22,527 bases of DNA from a virus: positions 1 through 22,527 of IMG/VR virus record IMGVR_UViG_3300030430_001219; one strand, given 5' to 3'. The position numbers were made by a program, and so were the translations under genes. The notes beneath the pieces were generated by a model. That model saw nothing but the letters and a program-made list of their open reading frames with translations. It ran no database searches and had not been told where the DNA came from. Below, one piece after another: positions 8,901-15,484 of this stretch. The first letter of the stretch is position 1; every line of letters begins with the position of its first letter.

Positions 8901-11900
8901 AGCTCTAGATGGTATTGAAGTGTCTAAATACAATTGATTGGCATCTCTAAACTCAGGTGAGGGTGCTAGTATACCTTCGATCAGCTCGTTTGCTGTAGAT
9001 AGAGCGTCTGCCTGTTTTGGGTTGATTCCTACGAGTCGTCGTAACATGTTAGACACAGTGTTCATAAACCGTTGAAACGCACTAGCAGGTTGCCTGTTTA
9101 CATGTATTGTGGACAGTTTACGTTGAAAGATTGGGTTACTGAAGGTCTCTGCCACAAACTCATCTAGAGATATGGTTCCGTACTCATCACCCAGCTTGTC
9201 CTTAACATTGTTAAATAACGTGGTAAGTTGTTTTGTTACAGGGTGGGACTTGTTTGCCAGGGTAGCGGACGTAAGTGCATGAGTAGCTTCATGTAACAAC
9301 ACATGACTGTTTATAGGTCTAGAAGAGTTTATACTTATAGTGTTAGTGCGAGGATCAAACTGTCCGCTAACCTGCACACCATCTGCATCGGTTAGATCAC
9401 TAACAAGCACAACCTTTGTGTTACCCATGTTTTTAGCAAGGGCTTTTGCTATGGCACTTATCCTAATATTATCAGTGCCAGATGCCAACACGTTCAACGC
9501 AGATACTAAACCACCTTTTTGTAATATAGCCACAGCCGCAGGGTGTAACGGCACATCTAAATTAGCAGGAGCGTCTGTTCGTAAAAACAAGGGTAGTTTG
9601 CTAGCTTTTGAACCTCCCTCTCTGTAATACGTTTCTAGCTCGCGCATAGCTTGACGTGATCGTGTCCTACGCTCTTCCTTGATTTCATCTTCAACTTGTT
9701 TGTCAATATTCTCTTGATACTTTCTTTGCGCTTCTTGTCTTTTTTCTCTCTGTCTTTCTCTAGTGTTAAACGCAGAGACTTCAGCTCTGTAAAAAGCTAC
9801 ACGATCTGCAAACCATTTTTGTCCTTCAGGAGATAAATTTTGTTTTACCCACTGCTCTACCCGTGTACCTGCTAACTTTCCTTGGTTTCCGTCTGTAGCA
9901 AGAAAAGCCACTTCTCCTGCAGATAAAACTTCTTCTCCTTTTTCTGTTTTCTTGTAGGAGTTTGGTCCATTTACAACCTCCCAAGCGGCTATGTCCAATG
10001 ATCTTTCTATGTTTGGACTTTTGCCTAATGTTTGCGCAACAAAATAAGATAGTTGTTTTACCTGCTTACCACCTTCTTTTCTTGTCCTTGATTGTTTCTT
10101 CTCTAACAAATCAACAATTTTATTTTTATCTCCTATGGGTAAATCATCATATAAGACTTCTGTGTCCCCTGCTTTTTCATTAAACTTACGTAACTCCTCA
10201 GTATACCCATAGTTCTTTTCGGTCACATTTTTCTCAAATACTTCTTTTGCTCGTGTATTAGCATCGACAGTTTCTTTCTTTGTAGTTTTCGTTTTCTTCT
10301 TTTTATCCTGTAACTTCTTTACATCCACTATTGGTAGACCTGTTGCATCATCTGTGGGAGCATCAGCAGGTACATCTTTTTCTGGTATAAATAATATATT
10401 AGGGGCAGCTTGTGGTACTACACTGCTAATTGGTTGGAAATCAGCTTCTTTCTTTGCTTTTTTCTTTAGTGGTGCGTCTTGTTTTCTTTTTCTAACATCA
10501 CTAGGTTTAGCATCTGACTTAGTATCATCCACTCTATCGGGTGTAGTTTTAGCAGTTCTTCTGGGACCTTTACCTGCCCCAGTTGTCGTACCCCCTCCAG
10601 TTGGTGGATCGTCTTTAGGGCGAGTTCTACCTCTTTTTGTGTCAGGTTTTGCATCGAATAAATCTCCTTGCGCTTCATCAACATTAGCAAGATATCTACT
10701 GATATTCAATTTTGTTTGTTTAGATACGTTAGTATTGTTACCAAACTTAACAAGCTCTTGCCGTATTGGGGGGTCAGTTATATCTTTTCCAACCACACGT
10801 TTTCGCACAGGAGCTTTAGCTGAAACTCCCAGTCTGTCTAACAACCCATCAGTTACTATGTTGGGGTCTCTGTCTGCAACAGTGGCGATCAGCTCTTCTC
10901 TTAGTTGAGGTCCTGATGTGACAGGCTCTGTTGTATCAGGTGCTGTTCTATCTCTAATTCGTTTCTTTTCTGCGTATGTAGGCTTTAACCCAGGTAGGGG
11001 TAGCTGTACTTCTTCTCTCGCAGGGGCAGGTTTTGCTGAGAAGGCATCGTCAAAACTTTGTGCTGCGGCTGCCTCATCATCTTGTAAGTCTCTAAGTTGC
11101 CTATCAGTAAGCGTAGTTTTTTGTTTTATCTTCTCTTGTTCAGCCTTTTCTTTTTCTGCTAACGCCCTGCTAAGTTGTTCCCCTATAGCAGTGTCTGTAG
11201 TAGCTGCTGTAGCTATGGGGTCAGGCTCTGGCTCGGCTTCAGGCTCTGGTTTTGGTTTTGGTTTTGGTTCAGCCTGTTCTGCTAAATCAGTTCTTGCTCC
11301 TAATACCTCTGCGCTCGGCATATCAGCTAGAGTAGCTTCTCTATCTGCACGTTGTTTATCTAGTTCTGCTTCTTGTCTTCCTGTAACAGCTTGCCCTTCT
11401 GGAGTCACTAATCTTGGTCTATCTGCACGTTGCTCTTCTAGTGCTGCCTCCTGTGAAGGTGTAACAGCTTGTCCTTCTTCTGTTACCTGAAACGTGGGAG
11501 CAGGTAAACCTTTCGGAGGAGCAGGTAGTCCCTTTGGTGGGGCAGGTAACAACGCTACAGGTTTATCTTGCCCTATAGCTAATATTTCATCTGTAGCATC
11601 AGTTTCTTCAGGGGTTGGGCTGGTTCTAGCTCTTCTTCTTGGCGCGATCATTTCTACAATACCTTGCACAAATCCACCTACACCTGCGCCATAGCCAAAC
11701 GCTTCACCTGACCCCTCAAACATACCTTGTTCTGGGTTGTATATGCCCTGTTCTATAAGATTTTGAGCAACAGCTGCGCCATATTCTTGAAGTCCCTCTA
11801 CTCCTGCTTCTTCAGCTATACGTCTACCCCTTGATATTATGTCGGTAGCAACATCGTCACCAACACCTCTTTTAAACCTGTTTATTATTCTACTTATAGG

Positions 11901-12521
11901 AATTAATTCGGATGCTCCTACAACTCCACCTCCTAATGTGGCTAGTCCACGTTCTCTCTCTGTAGCTCCTCCTTCTCTCGCTCTTTCACTTGCCTCACCT
12001 GCACCTGCAGAAATAGCCAACCCTGCTCCCGCAAAAGGATTTATAGCTGTTGTAGCTAAAATACCACCGAAAGAACCAAGAGCTTCACTAAACTTTCTAG
12101 GTATAGCCGCGCCCTTACCCTCCTCTATCCTAGCTTGCACGTTAGCATCAGGTGCAAGGTACTCTTGTATAGCGTCCCCTACGTTTTGTATTTTTTCACG
12201 TACCGCTAGTTCAGGTTCCTCACCTAATACACTAGCAAGACCAAGAAGACCTTGTTCAGCAAGCGTCGCGCCTCCTGCAAGTATCCCCTTTGGGACTTCT
12301 TGTAGTTGCTGTCCAAAAGTTACGGGTCGTCTTCGTTGTATTTCTTCAAATTCACGACGTAGTGCTTCATCTCTTGCAGCTCTTCGTTCTTCTTTAGACT
12401 TGGTGGCATCTTGCTCTTGTTGATCTTGATATAAATCTATAAGTTGTCGTGTGGTAGCTCCTTCAGGACCCTCTACCTCTACTGCAGTGCCATCTCGTCT
12501 GTATATCTCGTATGTAGGCAT
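5913..12521 (-). CDS. Giant 2202-aa virion/ejection-like protein with zincin metallopeptidase motif
   Basis: Probable internal virion (DNA-ejection) or large polyvalent phage protein. It starts with a short domain typical of such proteins (MPTYEIYRRDGTAVEVEGPE). Residues about 70-290 hold glycine/alanine-rich amphipathic stretches. Residues about 300-730 are a repetitive, charged, disordered linker. A coiled coil lies near 910-965. Next comes a zincin-like site HEATH (H1077, E1078, H1081) with DEFVAE downstream (E1121, E1125 as third-ligand candidates). The last 1000 residues are long helices with hydrophobic segments near 1645-1670 and 1915-1945 that could cross the host membrane during ejection. 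AAGGAG precedes its ATG ten bases after the previous stop. It is the last gene of the late operon, the position held by the largest ejection protein in T7-like phages. The protease may act on the virion, itself or the host; that is not shown by sequence. Confidence 0.75.
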   Translation of the reverse strand: MPTYEIYRRDGTAVEVEGPEGATTRQLIDLYQDQQEQDATKSKEERRAARDEALRREFEEIQRRRPVTFGQQLQEVPKGILAGGATLAEQGLLGLASVLGEEPELAVREKIQNVGDAIQEYLAPDANVQARIEEGKGAAIPRKFSEALGSFGGILATTAINPFAGAGLAISAGAGEASERAREGGATERERGLATLGGGVVGASELIPISRIINRFKRGVGDDVATDIISRGRRIAEEAGVEGLQEYGAAVAQNLIEQGIYNPEQGMFEGSGEAFGYGAGVGGFVQGIVEMIAPRRRARTSPTPEETDATDEILAIGQDKPVALLPAPPKGLPAPPKGLPAPTFQVTEEGQAVTPSQEAALEEQRADRPRLVTPEGQAVTGRQEAELDKQRADREATLADMPSAEVLGARTDLAEQAEPKPKPKPEPEAEPEPDPIATAATTDTAIGEQLSRALAEKEKAEQEKIKQKTTLTDRQLRDLQDDEAAAAQSFDDAFSAKPAPAREEVQLPLPGLKPTYAEKKRIRDRTAPDTTEPVTSGPQLREELIATVADRDPNIVTDGLLDRLGVSAKAPVRKRVVGKDITDPPIRQELVKFGNNTNVSKQTKLNISRYLANVDEAQGDLFDAKPDTKRGRTRPKDDPPTGGGTTTGAGKGPRRTAKTTPDRVDDTKSDAKPSDVRKRKQDAPLKKKAKKEADFQPISSVVPQAAPNILFIPEKDVPADAPTDDATGLPIVDVKKLQDKKKKTKTTKKETVDANTRAKEVFEKNVTEKNYGYTEELRKFNEKAGDTEVLYDDLPIGDKNKIVDLLEKKQSRTRKEGGKQVKQLSYFVAQTLGKSPNIERSLDIAAWEVVNGPNSYKKTEKGEEVLSAGEVAFLATDGNQGKLAGTRVEQWVKQNLSPEGQKWFADRVAFYRAEVSAFNTRERQREKRQEAQRKYQENIDKQVEDEIKEERRTRSRQAMRELETYYREGGSKASKLPLFLRTDAPANLDVPLHPAAVAILQKGGLVSALNVLASGTDNIRISAIAKALAKNMGNTKVVLVSDLTDADGVQVSGQFDPRTNTISINSSRPINSHVLLHEATHALTSATLANKSHPVTKQLTTLFNNVKDKLGDEYGTISLDEFVAETFSNPIFQRKLSTIHVNRQPASAFQRFMNTVSNMLRRLVGINPKQADALSTANELIEGILAPSPEFRDANQLYLDTSIPSRAAEAINNFASDTATYVKGNNFYNYIQDGRGWLGSKIPLIVKKAWLSLQPVNILAELSESRIPGAGQLNTIINNMSSALRKRNESLDPIVRDLKDFRKNNPKAYTILQSLIPNATYERIDPREASFDKAYGHKKGSDRYNLEEGKQIHAELRRQYAQLGKRGQDMYKIITNTFETSLADVMDAVEANLAVTIANAEGQKRVKDKLAELLNQERGTIKPFAPLTRAGRHRLKYTALDPKTNNVEVYVEYFKTVGDREKAKAKLQEYNEKSLGRLPADDPRIAQVKKAQMEEGTNTSTIDYRNAPKGSFVYRVFEILEKEGADKATINKVVDLALDSMPERSFIQSFRERKDVRGFLGDSVPTGMAGTMFDLVDMVETKGRDYNRQLVQMEYGAKIQKFQREVLEEPLPAETTDVTTTLYKDRMNRIANFAKSPDIPRWSQSLTAAGYAWTMGWNISSAAITTFDVFMSSVPRMAGKYGDVDTARAVGRATAILAKSPKTKMVKVMGPDGKMTNREINTGIAGFSIGNYDYEKLKGMSDNDIQEAGMTKEQHQNLLDIETLAEVAKDNAQINQSLNQEELDMNNAKDALEKINSFTSFLFHHAERYNREVAMTSNYMLELKRLRDKPTKEEEGLSDAQKQERAATMAIKETEFTLGATASAGRPIAAQSAIGNVLMLFKRFAMSKYHMMATMTNDAFQAGGDATTRENRRIAQHQLARFLITTGILTGVAGMPLMGALGEIYDLFADDEDDDFDAMMRKTVGEGFYKGLVNTALGAEVSSRISMNSLLYRPPIIEKDQAKLWTMIEQLGGPVIGVSLSIGRGMDLVADGEVMRGVQAITPAAVRNLIKGVDQGITGEVTTRRGDAVVEDITLMQALLQTAGFTNADLVAQYDYNRNELRKRKALGADRQQLLRDFNIAITQELINGDVKAFQRALTAIQEYNRKLSAVEKSKYIILPETIDRSLESFQQRTAETIGGIVYDPIMRQSLREYDRGMRLFS
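11249..11268. repeat. GGTTTT hexanucleotide microsatellite in the giant gene
   Basis: Three GGTTTT units on the + strand, flanked by related GGCTCT units. On the coding strand they give the Lys/Glu-Pro run KPKPKPEPEAEPEPDP near residues 416-435 of the giant protein. It is part of the disordered linker, and slippage here would change the linker by two residues per unit. Confidence 0.7.
11341..11490. repeat. Two in-frame 78-bp tandem repeats in the giant gene
   Basis: The segment starting CTATCTGCACGTTG occurs at 11341 and again at 11419, a 78-bp period. It encodes two 26-residue units sharing EGQAVT, QEA and QRADR. The copies have drifted at the DNA level while keeping the peptide pattern. 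Confidence 0.75.
11500..11556. repeat. 21-bp tandem repeat encoding PPKGLPA in the giant gene
   Basis: Units begin with GCAGGT at 11500, 11521 and 11542. They encode consecutive PPKGLPA heptapeptides, the third unit degenerate (LLPA), in the proline-rich linker of the giant virion protein. Confidence 0.8.
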
Positions 12522-12530
12522 TGCACTCCT

Positions 12531-13835
12531 TTATCTAGATAACTTTTTACTACCTTTAGACTCATCAAAATCTAATAATCTAAGTCTCCTAGCGATATCT
12601 TTAAGGAGAGCGGTTTCTCTTTCTGTAGAATCCTCCACTATATCATTTATCGAGTTTTGAATACCCCTTAAAGTATTCCTTGCCTCTTCTTTATCATATT
12701 GGTCAGCTTTAGGATCTTGCAGTATACTGTTTAACTCTAAGATTTTAAACTTAAATTGATCTTCAGCTTTAGCCCTGACATCTTGAATTATTTTTAGTAA
12801 GTTAGTCTGCCGTCCCACTAACCTACTGTAAGACAACTCATCTTTACTTAACTTGTTAAGATCCATCTTCGCTTGCGCTTCCATTTCGTCGGCTCTTAAC
12901 TCTCGTAATTTAGCCTTATTATTAAACACTCGCTGGCTGTATTGTAGATATGCACGGGCTACATTACCTCCACCAAGCCCTCTACCAGACGCAGGTGCAG
13001 ATAGTACGGTTAACAGTCCCTCTAACCACTCGTTGTACGCATCTTCTTTACTTTGTAAATCTTCTTTAGAATCTCCAGACTTTGGTTCTTCAGGCACATT
13101 ATCCACTTTATCTTTTAAATTGGTGCTTATTTGTGGGAATAAGTCTGTGGGATCAGTGGGACCTGCGAAGGGTATACCTTCTTGCTTACTTCTATCTTTA
13201 GCCACTGGAGGCTTATATTTACCTAACTGCGTAGTTGGCTCATTAAAATTATCTGTACCTTTTACAAATCCAGACTCATCTGTGGTTATGGTAGACTCTC
13301 TAGGGGTTATGCCAGACCTCTCTGCTATATCTGTAAATGCGTCTTCTTTTAATTTTTTTAAGTTAGGCTGCATGATGCCCCCAAGTCCAGGAGTGATAAA
13401 TCTTTTCTTTTTTTCTTCTTCCTCATTCTCCATATCTATGGCTTTACCATCAAAATATCCGACAATACCACCTTGAGCCATAGCAGCCATGTTGGGTCTT
13501 TTTGCGCCTCCTATACCCATCTGTGCTATACGTTTTAGGTTTTGATCCATCCTGTTTTTCTTATTTTTTAATACACCTGATACTCCTTCAGCAAGTTCTT
13601 GCTGGGTACGCCCTAACAAGTTAGCCTCATTCTCCTGTACTACGGTCTTGGCATCATTTTGCATAGCCAAAGTCATAGCATTTTTTGCGGCTTGTTTTTC
13701 TGCTAACACTTGTTCTGTAGCAAGAGCGTCTAATAAACCTCCACTTATCTTGGCTCGTCTTTGCATCTCCTCCTGCGGTAAACCGTAAAAGAGTTTTTTC
13801 TTTCTATCTATAAGTTGATCTATTCCAAAAGACAT
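12531..13835 (-). CDS. Virion-associated protein of unknown function (434 aa)
   Basis: A 434-residue charged protein with no enzymatic motif. The N-terminal 105 residues are helical and Ala/Gln/Lys-rich. A short hydrophobic motif QGGIVGYFDGK (121-131) is related to one in the 266-aa neighbour. Residues 135-265 are acidic and probably disordered, and include GPTDPTDLFPQIST (225-238), which recurs almost unchanged in the 1233-aa protein. The C-terminal part (about 270-434) is helical and probably coiled-coil, including LRADEMEAQAKMDL. It starts by TGATG overlap with the preceding gene and is followed ten bases later by the giant gene. Its place between Ala/Gln-rich proteins and the giant suggests a middle ejection or internal core protein; this is inference from gene order. 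Confidence 0.72.
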   Translation of the reverse strand: MSFGIDQLIDRKKKLFYGLPQEEMQRRAKISGGLLDALATEQVLAEKQAAKNAMTLAMQNDAKTVVQENEANLLGRTQQELAEGVSGVLKNKKNRMDQNLKRIAQMGIGGAKRPNMAAMAQGGIVGYFDGKAIDMENEEEEKKKRFITPGLGGIMQPNLKKLKEDAFTDIAERSGITPRESTITTDESGFVKGTDNFNEPTTQLGKYKPPVAKDRSKQEGIPFAGPTDPTDLFPQISTNLKDKVDNVPEEPKSGDSKEDLQSKEDAYNEWLEGLLTVLSAPASGRGLGGGNVARAYLQYSQRVFNNKAKLRELRADEMEAQAKMDLNKLSKDELSYSRLVGRQTNLLKIIQDVRAKAEDQFKFKILELNSILQDPKADQYDKEEARNTLRGIQNSINDIVEDSTERETALLKDIARRLRLLDFDESKGSKKLSR

Positions 13836-14674
13836 CAGCTGCCCTTCTTTCCAAAAATGCTAGTTAATAAAGCCATTACATCTCCTGTGTCTTGTCGTAA
13901 TGTCTCTAATGCTGTGGGTTGAGTGTATGTGTAAGACTGCGTTGCAATAGGTAGTCCTTGAAGCAAAGACTGCATATATTGCACCTGTTTGTAGGGGTAG
14001 TCACGTTCTTGTTCGAACTGTAACATGTCAGCGGTTATACCTTCAGACTCTATATCTCTTTGAACACGTCCTAAATCTGCTTGTTTTTGTAGGGCAGCAA
14101 GACCAAATTTACTTGCCTGTTCAGCAGCAGACAGTCCTCTATTTTGTTCAACGTTAAACTGCTGCATGGCTTTATCATACGCATCAGAGTAACCTTTACC
14201 TGTTATAGCAGCTAAATTTTGTAGTAGATTTCTATCTCTTTCTGCAGCCATAATCGCTTGTCTGCCTCCACCAAAAGCCCCTGCTTTGGTAAGCCGTGAT
14301 CGGTCAGCAAGAGCTGATATATCTGATTGTCTCCTAGCTTCGTCTATTTGAGGTTGCAAAGCTGCGGACAAATACGGGTTCATGAATTTAGCTGCTTGGT
14401 CAGCTGTAAATGACTGCGTGTTAAAAGCTCCCATTTGTTCAGTTGGTATGTTTAGACTAGCAATACCCCCAAAAGCCTGTGTTTGTAGTTCTGATGGACC
14501 TGCTGTTAGTGGTCCTGTATACGCTTGATACGGCTCACTGGCTAATCCTGCGCCTTTGCCAAGCATTTCTGTGACATAAGGACCTGCATACGGGGACAAA
14601 GAAGATTCCGTGCCTAACGCAGGTAACGTAGATACTTCAGGAGAAGCGTCTTTTATTGAGGAATCTGTTGTCAT
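13835..14674 (-). CDS. Conserved marine-phage virion protein, helical, Ala/Gln-rich (279 aa)
   Basis: A 279-residue protein of a type that I recall as frequent in marine podovirus-like contigs. After a polar leader come PYQAYTGPLTAGPSELQTQA (48-67), FMNPYLSAALQPQIDEARRQ (97-116), and AGAFGGGRQAIMAAERDRNL (131-150), the most conserved-looking part. Long alanine- and glutamine-rich helices follow to about residue 235. There is no signal peptide or membrane span. Size and composition resemble the small ejection proteins (T7 gp14-like), but I see no direct homology and the role is inferred. The Shine-Dalgarno TAGGAG overlaps the stop of the upstream gene, six bases before the ATG. The end overlaps the next gene start (TGATG). 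Confidence 0.72.
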   Translation of the reverse strand: MTTDSSIKDASPEVSTLPALGTESSLSPYAGPYVTEMLGKGAGLASEPYQAYTGPLTAGPSELQTQAFGGIASLNIPTEQMGAFNTQSFTADQAAKFMNPYLSAALQPQIDEARRQSDISALADRSRLTKAGAFGGGRQAIMAAERDRNLLQNLAAITGKGYSDAYDKAMQQFNVEQNRGLSAAEQASKFGLAALQKQADLGRVQRDIESEGITADMLQFEQERDYPYKQVQYMQSLLQGLPIATQSYTYTQPTALETLRQDTGDVMALLTSIFGKKGS

Positions 14675-14683
14675 ATTATTCTC

Positions 14684-15484
14684 CTACGCAGGTAAAAATT
14701 CTTCTGGGTCTATCTCTGGACCTTGTTTTGTTGTACCAGTCCTAGCTTTACGCACTCTATCCATCATATCTTCTAACACTTTAGCCCCTGCATCCGAGTT
14801 ACCATTACCCAAATGACTTACCACGTCTGCAGGTATAACAAACTCACCATCACTTAACATGGCAGGTTGCTCGTTGTCTATCATGGCAGGGACTTCATCT
14901 GCCATACCATCAGTTTTTCCGTCTAAATATCTGCCTTTTTGTAGCTTGGCAATACCTCCATCAGCGTACGTTTGATAAGGACTTGTATAAACATCTGCTC
15001 CTGCGGCTAAACTTTCGGGGGTTGGTATAGTTGGCAATGTAGATAACCCTGTGTCACTTGCAGGGGGAGGAGGAGGCATTGTAGTTTGGGCAGGTATGAC
15101 AGAGGGAGGTCTCATTTGATTCGCAGGATTAGCCCTATTTAGTGCTTCTAACCCTGCAACTTCTGTGGCAATCGCGGATTGTGCGCCTTCCATAGCAGGG
15201 GTATCGCCTTTTGGTACAAAACGCACATCAGAAAAGTACCTTTGTCCCCCACTTCCAGGTCGCCTGTTAGGGTCAAATGTGTTAGCAACTCTACCTCGCT
15301 TGGCGGTATATTCGGGTATAGATCCTTGATAGCCTACAGTCGGTTGTGAGGAACCAAAAAGTCCTAACGCACTACCAGCTAGTCCGCCCAACCCTGCTAT
15401 TTTGGTAAAATCAAGCTCGCCATCGGTTTGGTACAAGTTTTTTAAATTAAGGGAATCATACCACTTTTTGCCTGATTCAGCCAT
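14684..15484 (-). CDS. Virion-associated protein with DGEFVIPADVVSHLGNG motif (266 aa)
   Basis: A 266-residue protein. The N-terminal part has a hydrophobic glycine-rich stretch (IAGLGGLAGSALGLFG, about 28-43). A proline-rich middle (about 120-165) has a PPPPP run. The C-terminal 90 residues carry the distinctive conserved block: YADGGIAKL (173-181), YLDGKTDG, VPAMIDNEQPAMLSDG, and DGEFVIPADVVSHLGNG (212-228), followed by the basic helix DMMDRVRKARTGTTKQ. I recall this block in many marine phage structural proteins, sometimes attached to unrelated domains; its function is unknown to me. The start ATG overlaps the preceding stop (TAATG), tying it to the 1233-aa gene. An ejection, assembly or scaffold-like role is inferred from neighbours only. 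Confidence 0.72.
   Translation of the reverse strand: MAESGKKWYDSLNLKNLYQTDGELDFTKIAGLGGLAGSALGLFGSSQPTVGYQGSIPEYTAKRGRVANTFDPNRRPGSGGQRYFSDVRFVPKGDTPAMEGAQSAIATEVAGLEALNRANPANQMRPPSVIPAQTTMPPPPPASDTGLSTLPTIPTPESLAAGADVYTSPYQTYADGGIAKLQKGRYLDGKTDGMADEVPAMIDNEQPAMLSDGEFVIPADVVSHLGNGNSDAGAKVLEDMMDRVRKARTGTTKQGPEIDPEEFLPA

Noticed and set aside
10354-12423. Several long + strand open frames opposite the giant gene (10354-10908, 10918-11490, 11839-12423)
   Set aside because: Low-complexity Ser/Ala/Gly/Pro translations of a repetitive antisense region, with no motifs and no start signals. The minus-strand frame is continuous for 2202 codons.
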